Part shown: positions 32,206 through 42,148 of the stretch, one piece after another
How positions within the stretch are numbered: the stretch's first letter is position 1
Layout of the letters: the number at the start of each line of letters is the position of its first letter
Assembly: GCA_027923965.1 (NCBI GenBank)
Contig: AP026969.1
Coordinates: forward strand, 4,464,001-4,528,000
Source of the DNA: Comamonadaceae bacterium OS-1
Lineage (GTDB): Bacteria; Pseudomonadota; Gammaproteobacteria; Burkholderiales; Burkholderiaceae_C
Length of the DNA: 64,000 nt
Direction: 5' to 3'
Notes under the pieces: generated by a model
Databases searched by the model: none
The model's input: only the letters and a program-made list of their open reading frames with translations
Told to the model about the DNA's origin: nothing
Position numbers and translations under genes: made by a program

Positions 32206-33861
32206 TTAGAAGGTTTGCAGCCAGACGGCGGTATCGGCGGGCACCCGGCCCTGCGCGTCCAACGGGCCACTGCCCAGCAGCAGCTTGGAGCCCGCAGGCA
32301 ATGCCAGCGGCTCGGCCGACACATTCACCATGCACACAAAACCCGAGCCGCGGGTGAACACCAGCGCGCCCTCGGGCGACGGCAGCCACTGCAGGCCGTA
32401 GCCGCCCAGGCCGATGTCGCTGCGGCGCAGTTGCAAGGCCTTGCGGTACAGGTCCAGCGTCGAGCCCTCGACCCGGCTCTGCGCCGACACGCTCAAGGCG
32501 GCCCAGCACGCAGGCTGGGGTAGCCATGGCGGCACGCTGGTGGGCGGGCTGAAGCCAAAGTGCGGCTGCGCACCTTCCCACGGGATCGGCACGCGGCAGC
32601 CGTCGCGGCCCCGGCTTTTGCGGCCGGTTTGCTCGAACATCGGGTCTTGCAGCACGGCATCGGGCAGGTCTTCCACCTCGGGCAGGCCGAGTTCTTCGCC
32701 CTGGTAGATGTAGGCCCCGCCGGGCAACGCCAGCATCAGCAGGGCGGCGGCGCGGGCGCGCTGCAGGCCCAGGGCAAAGTCGGCAGGCTGGGCCAGCAGG
32801 TCGTCCAGCCAGCGCAGCGGGGCGGTGGTCTGGGGCCGGGCGTAGCGCGACACCTCGCGGGCCACGTCGTGGTTGCTCAGCACCCAGGTCGGTGGCGCGC
32901 CCACTTCGGCGTGCGCCGCCAGCGTGCCGGTGATGCTGGCGCGCAGCTGCTCGGCGCGCCACGGGGCCACCAGGTAGTCGAAATTGAAGGCGGTGTGCAG
33001 CTCGTCGCTGCGCACATAGCGGGCCAGCCGGTCGCCGGGGTGCACCCAGGCTTCGGCCACAAAAATGCGCGGGTCGTCGTAGCTGTCGGCCACCTTGCGC
33101 CAGGCCTGGTAGATGGCGTGCACGCCGGGCAGGTCCCAGTGCGGGTGGTTCGCGTCTTCATGGGCGGGCAGGGTCCGCTGGCCTACATCCGGCAGGCCGG
33201 GGGCTTTCACCAGGCCGTGCGCCACATCGATGCGGAAGCCGTCCACGCCCCGGTCGAACCAGAAGCGCAGGGTCTTTTCAAACTCAGCCAGCACCTCCGG
33301 GTTCTCCCAGTTGAAGTCGGGCTGCTCGGGGGCAAAGATGCGCAAATACCAGTCGCCGGGCTGGCCGTCGGGGTTCGTGGTGCGGGTCCAGGCCGGGCCG
33401 CCGAACTCGCTGATCCAGTCGTTGGGCGGGCTGTCGCCGTGCGGGCCTTTGCCGGGGCGGAAGATGAAGCGCTCGCGCTCGGGCGAGCCGGGCGCGGCCT
33501 TCAATGCTTGCTGGAACCACACGTGCTGGTCGGAGCAGTGGTTGGGCACGATGTCCAGCAGCACCCGCAGCCCCAGCGCGTGGGCTTCCTGCAGCAGCGC
33601 CTCGGCCTCGGCCAGGGTGCCAAATAGCGGCTCGATGTCGCGGTAGTCGGCCACGTCGTAGCCCGCGTCCTTCATGGGCGAGGGGTACCAGGGGTTGATC
33701 CACACCGCGTCGACGCCCAGGTCCGCCAGGTAGGGCAGGCGCGCGCGCAGCCCGGCAATATCGCCAATCCCGTCGCCATTGCCATCGGCAAAGCTGCGCG
33801 GGTAGACCTGGTAGACCACGGCGCTGCGCCACCAGGGGTAGGGGGTACGGGGGGGTGACAT
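32206..33861 (-). CDS. Glycoside hydrolase family 13 alpha-glucosidase
   Basis: A 551-residue cytoplasmic GH13 enzyme: WWRSAVVYQVYPRSFADGNG at the start of the barrel, DIVPNHCSD (region I), DGFRIDVAHG with nucleophile Asp (region II), IFVAEAWV with acid Glu (region III) and VLSNHDVARE (region IV). No signal peptide. This pattern fits alpha-glucosidase/oligo-1,6-glucosidase acting on maltose-like or isomalto-oligosaccharides. RBS AGGAG precedes MSPPRTPYPWW; the open frame is longer upstream without a signal. It stands alone without transport genes. Confidence 0.92.
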   Translation of the reverse strand: MSPPRTPYPWWRSAVVYQVYPRSFADGNGDGIGDIAGLRARLPYLADLGVDAVWINPWYPSPMKDAGYDVADYRDIEPLFGTLAEAEALLQEAHALGLRVLLDIVPNHCSDQHVWFQQALKAAPGSPERERFIFRPGKGPHGDSPPNDWISEFGGPAWTRTTNPDGQPGDWYLRIFAPEQPDFNWENPEVLAEFEKTLRFWFDRGVDGFRIDVAHGLVKAPGLPDVGQRTLPAHEDANHPHWDLPGVHAIYQAWRKVADSYDDPRIFVAEAWVHPGDRLARYVRSDELHTAFNFDYLVAPWRAEQLRASITGTLAAHAEVGAPPTWVLSNHDVAREVSRYARPQTTAPLRWLDDLLAQPADFALGLQRARAAALLMLALPGGAYIYQGEELGLPEVEDLPDAVLQDPMFEQTGRKSRGRDGCRVPIPWEGAQPHFGFSPPTSVPPWLPQPACWAALSVSAQSRVEGSTLDLYRKALQLRRSDIGLGGYGLQWLPSPEGALVFTRGSGFVCMVNVSAEPLALPAGSKLLLGSGPLDAQGRVPADTAVWLQTF

Positions 33862-33979
33862 GGGCGGGCTCCTGTTGTGCAAAGCTGGGCGACTGTTGCA
33901 AATTTTGCCACCTGCCAGCGGGTACAGGACGGTTACAGCGCGCGGAATTTGATCCAACGCAAATACAAGGGTTACTCCT

Positions 33980-34029
33980 GATTTAATAGCTGCTTATGCT
34001 GGTGAAATGAGCGCTAGAGGGTAATTTGG
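33980..34029 (+). repeat. Dispersed palindromic repeat, copy 8
   Basis: ATTTAATAGCTGCTTATGCT then GGTGAAATGAGCGCTAGAGG. It covers the last codons and TAG stop (34014-34016) of the metallophosphoesterase gene. Confidence 0.85.
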
Positions 34030-34871
34030 CTTAAACTTTTGGTCTCGGCTAGCGTGATGCACTGGCCCGCCAGAAACCCCACCTGCTCGTTCTTGCGCGC
34101 ATAGCCCAGCGGGTTGGCCACCACCCGGCAGCCCTGGTGGGTGTAGTCGCTGGGGGCGTGCAGGTGGCCGTGCAGCCAGAGTTGGGCGTGGGGCAGCAGG
34201 TCGTCCAGCGCGTTGCAGAAACCGGCGGTGCCGGGGGTGCGTCCATAGCGCGGGTCGGCGCTGTGCAGGCTGGGGGCGAAGTGGGTGACGACCACGGTGT
34301 TGCCATCAAACGGTACGGCCAGGGCCGTGCGCAGCCACTCCTGGCACACCAGTGCCTGCTCGCGGATGCCGTCGGCCAGCATAGGCAGGCCCTGGCGGGT
34401 GGCGCTGTTCTTTTTTAAGTAATAGTTGGCAGCGCGAAAGGCTTTGTCGCGGGCCTTGAGCTGCTGGCCCAGGGTGGCGGCGCTGTCGTCGGCAGGCGGG
34501 CCGAGGGCATCGAAGTCGCTCCACAGCGTGGTGCCTATGAAGCGCGTGCCCTGCAGTTCTACCACCTCGCGCTCCAGCCAGATGAGGCCCAGGCGCTCGC
34601 AGGTGGCGCGCAGGCGATTATGAGCTTCTTCAAAGTCCTGTCCGTCGTATTCGTGGTTGCCGGGCACAAACAGCACCGGCGTGGGCCAACTGGCGTACTG
34701 GGGCAGGGGCGAGAAGCGGGCCAGGCCAAAGTCGAAATCTTGCAGCTGCGAACCGGCCTGGTAGGAGCCGATATCGCCCGCCAGCACCAGCACGTCGGCC
34801 CCCGGCGCAGGGGTGGGTTTGAAGTGGGGGTGCACTTCCAGGTGCAGGTCGGATAGGAGTTGGATGCGCAT
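34014..34871 (-). CDS. Calcineurin-like metallophosphoesterase
   Basis: A 285-residue cytoplasmic phosphoesterase with all metal motifs of the family: LSDLHLEVH (D-x-H), VLAGDIGSY (GD), VPGNHEYDG (GNHE), VVVTHFAPS (His) and LHGHLHAPSDY (GHxH). Substrate unknown; similar stand-alone proteins may act on nucleotides or phosphodiesters. The last few residues and the stop codon are supplied by a repeat copy, so the original C-terminus may have been replaced. Confidence 0.92.
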   Translation of the reverse strand: MRIQLLSDLHLEVHPHFKPTPAPGADVLVLAGDIGSYQAGSQLQDFDFGLARFSPLPQYASWPTPVLFVPGNHEYDGQDFEEAHNRLRATCERLGLIWLEREVVELQGTRFIGTTLWSDFDALGPPADDSAATLGQQLKARDKAFRAANYYLKKNSATRQGLPMLADGIREQALVCQEWLRTALAVPFDGNTVVVTHFAPSLHSADPRYGRTPGTAGFCNALDDLLPHAQLWLHGHLHAPSDYTHQGCRVVANPLGYARKNEQVGFLAGQCITLAETKSLSQITL

Positions 34872-35012
34872 GGTGAGGATGGAAAACGCCCCATTTTGGG
34901 CAGAAATGCACTACTTTATGCAGCACGCGCATGATCTTGGGCTTGAATACCTAGGGAAAACCCTTAAGCTAACTCCATTGCAACTTTTCACCGTGCAGAC
35001 GGTGGTGCCACC

Positions 35013-35195
35013 ATGTTCAGCTTGTTGACCCAATATATCCTGTTCCACAAATCCCAACCCGTGGCCGCGGTGCCTGAAAAGGCCAGTGTGGCCCAGGGCC
35101 TGATGGAAAGCGCCGATTCCCAGGCCGGTCGCGATCCCCGCCATGCGGCCGAATTGCGCTTCGCTGCCGTGGCGGCGCTCAGCGCCGTTCGCTAA
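35013..35195 (+). CDS. Small protein, 60 residues, unknown
   Basis: MFSLLTQYILFHKSQPVAAV then a hydrophilic Ala/Glu/Arg-rich half ending RHAAELRFAAVAALSAVR. It has good codon balance and a short hydrophobic N-terminus, but only a weak GGTGG before the ATG. It overlaps the convergent LysR stop by 4 bp. No family recognised; it may be a real small protein. Confidence 0.45.
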   Translation: MFSLLTQYILFHKSQPVAAVPEKASVAQGLMESADSQAGRDPRHAAELRFAAVAALSAVR

Positions 35196-36154
35196 CTTCC
35201 CAGCGCGTAAGCCTTCACGGCCACGCGTGCCACGGCCTGCCGCAGCCACAGGTGGGCCGGGCTGGATTCCATGCGGCGGTGCCACAGCGCATCGACATGC
35301 ACCGCAGGCACCTCAAACGGCAGCGCACGCTGCTCCAGCACATGGGTGCTGCCGATGGCCTGGGCAAAGTGCTGCGGCAGAACGGTCAGCAGGTCGGTCT
35401 GGCTGGCGATATGGCCCGCGGTAAAAAACTGGTTCACGGTCAAGGCCACCCGGCGTTTGCGCTGGAGCAAGGCCAGTGCCTCGTCGATAAACCCAAACGA
35501 ACGTCCCGAAAAGCTGACCAGCAAGTGCCGCGCCGCACAAAACTGGTCCAGCGTCAGCGTGTCCTCGGCCAGCGGATGGCCGCGCCGCATGGCGCAGACA
35601 TAGTGGCCGTCGTACAGGCGCAGGTGCGCATACGGTATGCCCTTGCCCACCTGGGCGCGGGCGGCCAGGTCGGCCAGCACCGCCGGGAAAAACCCCACCG
35701 CCAGGTCCAGCGTCTCATCTTCCAGCAGTTTGCGCGGGTCGCGCGAGGCCAGCGGCAGCACGTGCAGCGACACGCTGGGGGCCTCGGCCTCCAGGATGCG
35801 CATCAGGCCGGGCAGCAGCTCGGCGGCGGTGGCATCGGCCATGGCCAGCACAAAGCTGTCGTCGGCCTCGGCCGGGGCAAAGGCGCTGGGGGCCAGCGAG
35901 CCTTGCAGCTGCCGCAGCGACTCGCGCACTGTAGGCCACAGGGCCAGCGCGCGCGGCGTGGGCTCCATGTGGGCTCCGTTGCGCCGCACCAGCTCGTCGC
36001 CCAGGCTGTCGCGCAGGCGGCGCAGCGCATTGCTGACGGCGGGCTGGGTGAGCGACAGATTGTGCGCGGCCCGGGTCAGGCTGCGTTCGGCCATGACTTC
36101 GTCAAACACGCGCAGCAGATTCAGGTCGAAAGTGCGAAAGTTAGGCGGGTTCAT
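35192..36154 (-). CDS. LysR-family transcriptional regulator
   Basis: 320 residues: HTH in LLRVFDEVMAERSLTRAAHN, LSLTQPAVSNALRRLRDSLG, then an effector domain with DLAVGFFPAVLADLAARAQV. The HTH and pattern resemble NodD/LinR/SyrM-type LysR proteins that respond to aromatic or plant-derived compounds; its target is not visible. It stands alone, opposite to an AT-rich region that also carries the upstream promoter for the 36562 gene. Confidence 0.9.
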   Translation of the reverse strand: MNPPNFRTFDLNLLRVFDEVMAERSLTRAAHNLSLTQPAVSNALRRLRDSLGDELVRRNGAHMEPTPRALALWPTVRESLRQLQGSLAPSAFAPAEADDSFVLAMADATAAELLPGLMRILEAEAPSVSLHVLPLASRDPRKLLEDETLDLAVGFFPAVLADLAARAQVGKGIPYAHLRLYDGHYVCAMRRGHPLAEDTLTLDQFCAARHLLVSFSGRSFGFIDEALALLQRKRRVALTVNQFFTAGHIASQTDLLTVLPQHFAQAIGSTHVLEQRALPFEVPAVHVDALWHRRMESSPAHLWLRQAVARVAVKAYALGS

Positions 36155-36561
36155 GGTGGGGTGGGCAAGTGTTTTACCGAATTAAAACACGGAATGTTGC
36201 TAAAAAGATACATAGAGCAGGCACTCTAAACCGGGCTACGGGGTCAAATCAAGGGTAAACCCGATGTTTGAATTGATCAAATCGGTTTAGCTAATTTGCC
36301 AACTAGTTCCGCTATGTTTTAAATAGCTGCTTGTGCTTGTCAATACAGAGGTAGAGGCTGATTTGGTTATTTTTTCTCGGCAAAAAAGAGCTTTTTGGGT
36401 GCTGCACGGTCGTGCTATTTCAGCACCCATCTTGCCTTGTCCATCACGCGAGTGAATGCAGATCATCACAAAGATAAATTTAGAAAATACTAGTGCAAAC
36501 CCTAAGATTCGTTTGCGTTCAAGGCGATCCAGTCCAGAACGCTTTGTAAAAGGAACACACC
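36155..36561. other. Divergent intergenic region, 407 bp
   Basis: AT-rich gap between the LysR gene (-) and the unknown membrane protein (+). It holds both promoters and repeat copy 9 (36320-36368). From 36440 to 36560 there is no repeat; an AAGGA lies before the 36562 ATG. No gene seen. Confidence 0.6.
36320..36368 (+). repeat. Dispersed palindromic repeat, copy 9
   Basis: AAATAGCTGCTTGTGCTTGT then CAATACAGAGGTAGAGGCTG. The right arm is degenerate (no GAGCGC). Confidence 0.75.
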
Positions 36562-37113
36562 ATGACCAGCTTTATCAACCCCAGCTTCCGTACCGAGCAC
36601 CCCGGCGTAGCACGCGCTGAATCGGTTGCCGCAGCCGCACGGGGGCTGTACCAGAATTTTGACTCTTCCCGTGGCCTGGCAGCCGTGCTGCTCGCCGCCG
36701 TGGTATCCGCCCTGGTGGTCGCTGCCGACCAATTGGTCGACAGCTGGGCCGAAGGCCACTTGCTGATGGCCTGGGTCACCGTCTGGGCTGTGGGCTTTGC
36801 CGCCATGGCCTTGTTTGCCGGCAGCGCCCGCAACTTGGCTGGCCGCGTCGTCAAGGCACTCGATGCCTGGTCGCTGCGCGAAGCCCGTGCCCGTGCCGAC
36901 AAGCGCCTGTGGGCTACCGCCCTGAGCGACCCGCGCATCATGGCCGACCTGCAAGTCGCCATGGGCCGCGCCGAACAGGCAGAGATTGCCGCTACCGCCG
37001 TGGCCGAAAAGCCCCAATCCAACCGCATTGGCCGCGCCCTGCTGCGTGCCTTTGACCTGCTGGATGCCCAGGCCTACAACGCCGCCAACTACCGCGTGAG
37101 CCCACACATCTAA
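36562..37113 (+). CDS. Unknown two-helix membrane protein
   Basis: 183 residues. After ~35 polar residues there are two membrane segments (about 39-56, AAVLLAAVVSALVVAADQ, and 69-86, AWVTVWAVGFAAMALFAG), then a long cytoplasmic helical tail with basic and acidic residues (VVKALDAWSLREARARADKR) ending AYNAANYRVSPHI. The arrangement is of a helical hairpin with a coiled cytoplasmic part. No family recognised. AAGGA precedes the ATG and a strong terminator follows, so it is a single-gene unit. Confidence 0.8.
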   Translation: MTSFINPSFRTEHPGVARAESVAAAARGLYQNFDSSRGLAAVLLAAVVSALVVAADQLVDSWAEGHLLMAWVTVWAVGFAAMALFAGSARNLAGRVVKALDAWSLREARARADKRLWATALSDPRIMADLQVAMGRAEQAEIAATAVAEKPQSNRIGRALLRAFDLLDAQAYNAANYRVSPHI

Positions 37114-37137
37114 ATCCGAAATCCGGCACCCGTCGGC

Positions 37138-37176
37138 AAAAAGCCCCGCCCATCGTCAAGATGGCCGGGGCTTTTT
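37138..37176. terminator. Bidirectional rho-independent terminator
   Basis: Stem AGCCCCG / CGGGGCT extended by CCATC / GATGG, flanked by A5 and T5. It ends the 36562 gene (+) and pckG (-), which converge on it. Confidence 0.9.
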
Positions 37177-37195
37177 CAATGGGCGCGCAGGCTGC

Positions 37196-39058
<1,863 letters not shown>

Positions 39059-39218
39059 TGAGGAGCTCCTAAGTTGAAAATCGTTTTTTCAAAAGAGGGC
39101 TTCGTGCACTGGGCACTGCGAGCGGCCTTTTCAGAAAACGGCTTTGCAACCTCGGGAGGCTGGGATGCCGATTTTAGAGACGTGCAGACCGGTTACAGGA
39201 CGATTACATGCAAATGAT

Positions 39219-39233
39219 ATGCAAACGTTGCAT
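39219..39233. promoter_or_regulatory. Palindromic operator candidate upstream of pckG
   Basis: ATGCAAACGTTGCAT: perfect ATGCAA / TTGCAT arms around ACG, with ATGCAAAT 11 bp to the left and TTATGCATAG to the right. LacI-like or other dimeric regulator binding is possible; the regulator is unknown. Confidence 0.4.
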
Positions 39234-39322
39234 GGGGTTATGCATAGCAATGCCAAAAGATGGATGTACCCAACGGGACTAAAAAATGGAGAGAAATAGG
39301 CGGCCAGCGCCCGTGGAGAGGG

Positions 39323-39350
39323 CGTAACAAGCTATTGAAAGCATAGCTTT
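39323..39350 (-). repeat. Repeat remnant
   Basis: GCGTAACAAGCTATTGAAAG is the exact reverse of AATAGCTTGTTACGC in copy 13 over 15 bases; the right half of the repeat is missing. Confidence 0.4.
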
Positions 39351-39484
39351 CGTAGAATGAAGACGGGGAGTGGGAGTGAAACTGGTTCGGCGTTGCGCAA
39401 AACCTGGGCACCCGCCCTGCAAAGGGGCGTGGTGCTATTCGATCAATAGCGACCAGTCCATGCCGGACCAGCGCCAGAGGCCAT

Positions 39485-39634
39485 TTAGGCCATGGAAACG
39501 GCGATGAAGGCCAGCAAGAAAATCAACACACCGCCGACGATAGGCAACACCATGGGGATCAGGGGCACGATGGCCTCCACGGCATCGGCCGGGGCGTGTG
39601 CGGGTGTGCTGTGGTCGTCGGTGGGCTGGGACAT
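39485..39634 (-). CDS. Small membrane protein, 49 residues
   Basis: MSQPTDDHSTPAHAPADAVE, then one strongly hydrophobic helix PLIPMVLPIVGGVLIFLLAF then IAVSMA. An AAGGAA box lies 6 bp before the ATG, and the codon pattern is good. It is divergent from the tandem AAA+ gene (180 bp gap). A single-pass small membrane protein of unknown function. Confidence 0.7.
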   Translation of the reverse strand: MSQPTDDHSTPAHAPADAVEAIVPLIPMVLPIVGGVLIFLLAFIAVSMA

Positions 39635-39814
39635 GGGGTTTTCCTTGAATTTCGGTTCTCATCGATTCTAAGCGGAGACCTGCGCCCGCACGGCGCAGTG
39701 ACGCTGCAGGCAAGGGCTATGCGTGTTCCGGGAATATTAGGGGCCCAGGTCTTCCCATGCCCCAGCCGCTGCGTTATGGTGCAGCAACGAACCCCGTTGC
39801 GAGGAGCCTGTCTT

Positions 39815-42139
39815 ATGGTGAAGCGTCTGGTTTTTGATCCTGCGAATCCGCAGCTGGTGCCCTCACCCGGCCTGAAAACCGCGCCCGTGCTGGATTTGAT
39901 GTGCTCGCATTTTGTGCTCACTCTGGTGGCCCGCCAAGGCCCCAAGTTCAATGTGCGCCGCGACCTCAACAGCCTGCTGGCCATGGCCGGGCGGCACCTG
40001 GTGTGGCCCCAGCCGGTGCTGCTGCGCCTGCGCGAATTCCTCACCCGCCGCTGCAAGGACAACGAATTCTGGCGCGGCCACGCCGCCCTGGGCACCACCG
40101 AATTCCTGGAACGCCACGGCGTGTGGCGCGGCCCCTACGAAGAGGGCACGCTGTTTTTCTATCTGGACGAGTACGCCAAGGACCAGCCCAAGGATTTACT
40201 CTCTGCCCTGGCCGTTACCGGCGAATGGCTCACCCACGCGCTCAAAAAGCAGTCCACCCTGGTGGAGAAGAACATCGACGCGCTGTCGGGCCTGCTACAG
40301 CTCAACAAGGCCGAACGCGCCCTGCTGCTGTACGGCACGCTGGCCCGCTACCAGCGCGATCTGCGCACCATCCTGGTCGAGGTCAAGGTGAACAACGCGC
40401 CCGAGGCCTATGCCGCGATTGCCGAAGTCGCCGGGGTCAGCCCGTCCGAGGTGGGCGAGGCCCTGCGCGCGGGCTCGCGCCTGGAGCGCATCGGCCTGGT
40501 GGAAAACCTGATCTCCGAGCACAACATCACCGACCTGGCCGACCTGATGAAGGTCAGCGAAAAGCTGCCACCCGTGCTGATGCGCGAGTACCGCGACCAG
40601 AGCGAGCTGATGGCCGTGTTCACCCGCCCGGCCACCAAGAGCAGCCTGGCCCTCAACGACTTCACCTATGTGCTGGACGACGCGCAGGTGCTTGTCAGTC
40701 TGCTGCGCAACGCCGTGGCGCGCAAAGAGCCAGGCGTGAACGTGCTGCTCTACGGCCCGCCGGGCACCGGCAAGACCGAGCTGGCCCGGGTGGTAGCCCA
40801 GGCCGCCGGGCTGGACCTGTTCGAGGTGGAATACGCCGACCGCGACGGCAACTCCCTCAGTGGCCGCGACCGCTATCGCTCGCTGCAAATCGCCCAGGTG
40901 TTCCTCAAAGGCAGCGTGCAGGCCGCGCTGCTGTTTGACGAGGTGGAGGACGTGTTCCCGCCTATCAGTACCGAGGCCGCCCAGCTCATGGCCCGCGCCG
41001 AGCAGGTGGCCGCACCCGGCAGCGCGTCGGTCAGCGGCAAGGCCTGGGTGAACCAGATCCTGGAATCCAACAACGTGCCCACGCTGTGGGTGACCAACCG
41101 CATCGAGCAGATCGACCCGGCCTTCCGCCGCCGCTTTGCCTACCACCTGGAGCTGAAATCGCCCCCGCCCGGTGCCCGCGAAGGCCTGGTGCGCAAAACG
41201 CTGGAGGGCGTGGCCGTGAGCGATGCCTTCGTGGCCAAGCTCACCGAGCGCAAGGGCCTGACCCCGGCGCAAATCCGCACGGCGGTGCGCTTCGCCGGGC
41301 TGGTCACCCCGGCCACCCCGGATGCCGACAGCACCTTTGAAACCCTGATTGACCGCCAGCTCCAGAACGCCGACCGGGCCCTGGGCAACAGCGCCAGCGA
41401 CCACGCCCAGCGCCCCAGCGCCACCACCTACAGCCTGGACATGCTCAACGTGGAAAGCCGCTTTGAAATCCCCCGCATCGTGCAGGCCCTGAAAGCGCGC
41501 GGCCACGGCACGCTGTGCTTTTATGGCGCACCCGGCACCGGTAAAACCGCTCTGGCCGAGCACATCGCCAAGGCCCTGGACAAGCCGCTCATCGTCAAGC
41601 AGGCCAGCGACCTGATGAGCAAATACGTGGGCGAAACCGAGCAAAAAATGGCCGCCATGTTCCGCGAGGCCGAGGCCGAAAAAGCCGTGCTGCTGCTGGA
41701 CGAGGCCGACAGCTTTTTGCAAGACCGGCGCGGCGCCCAGCGCACCTACGAGGTCACCGAGGTGAACGAAATGCTGCAGGGCATGGAGCGCTACCGGGGC
41801 ATTTTTGTGTGCACCACCAATTTGCTGGACCGTATCGACCAGGCCGCCCTGCGCCGTTTCACCTTCAAGATCCAGTTCAAACCCCTGCTGCGCGCCCAGC
41901 GTGAAACCATGTTTGTGCGCGAAGCCCTGGGTGGCGATGCGGCCCTGCTGACCGACGCACTGGGCACCCGTTTGGGCAAGCTGGAGCAACTCTGCCCCGG
42001 CGACTTCGCGGCGGTGAAGCGCCAGTCCGAGATTCTGGATGCGGCTCTGAGCCCCGACGAGTTCATGGAGCAACTGGAAGCCGAGCACCGCATCAAACCC
42101 GAGGTGCGCGAAGCCCGGGGAATGGGTTTCATGCACTAG
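39815..42139 (+). CDS. Tandem AAA+ ATPase of unknown role
   Basis: 774 residues with two AAA+ modules. D1: Walker A GPPGTGKT (314-321), Walker B ALLFDEVE (371-378), sensor TN at 427-428, RRRF near 440. D2: Walker A GAPGTGKT (571-578), Walker B VLLLDEAD (625-632), TTN sensor (667-669), ALRRF (678-682). Residues 1-290 are a helical N-domain without a known name. D2 is a classical AAA (FtsH/CDC48-like) module; D1 is more divergent. Such doubled ATPases usually unfold or remodel proteins. RBS GAGGAG fits the ATG at 39815; the open frame extends 73 codons upstream without support. An EAL gene follows by 9 bp. Confidence 0.88.
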   Translation: MVKRLVFDPANPQLVPSPGLKTAPVLDLMCSHFVLTLVARQGPKFNVRRDLNSLLAMAGRHLVWPQPVLLRLREFLTRRCKDNEFWRGHAALGTTEFLERHGVWRGPYEEGTLFFYLDEYAKDQPKDLLSALAVTGEWLTHALKKQSTLVEKNIDALSGLLQLNKAERALLLYGTLARYQRDLRTILVEVKVNNAPEAYAAIAEVAGVSPSEVGEALRAGSRLERIGLVENLISEHNITDLADLMKVSEKLPPVLMREYRDQSELMAVFTRPATKSSLALNDFTYVLDDAQVLVSLLRNAVARKEPGVNVLLYGPPGTGKTELARVVAQAAGLDLFEVEYADRDGNSLSGRDRYRSLQIAQVFLKGSVQAALLFDEVEDVFPPISTEAAQLMARAEQVAAPGSASVSGKAWVNQILESNNVPTLWVTNRIEQIDPAFRRRFAYHLELKSPPPGAREGLVRKTLEGVAVSDAFVAKLTERKGLTPAQIRTAVRFAGLVTPATPDADSTFETLIDRQLQNADRALGNSASDHAQRPSATTYSLDMLNVESRFEIPRIVQALKARGHGTLCFYGAPGTGKTALAEHIAKALDKPLIVKQASDLMSKYVGETEQKMAAMFREAEAEKAVLLLDEADSFLQDRRGAQRTYEVTEVNEMLQGMERYRGIFVCTTNLLDRIDQAALRRFTFKIQFKPLLRAQRETMFVREALGGDAALLTDALGTRLGKLEQLCPGDFAAVKRQSEILDAALSPDEFMEQLEAEHRIKPEVREARGMGFMH

Positions 42140-42148
42140 GCCACCCGC

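Larger units (their letters stand above)
39059..39484. other. Intergenic region upstream of pckG, 426 bp
   Basis: Holds the pckG promoter. Features: ATGCAAACGTTGCAT palindrome at 39219-39233, a second ATGCAAAT word at 39208, and a degenerate repeat remnant at 39323-39350. Otherwise nothing recognised from 39350 to 39484. Confidence 0.6.
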
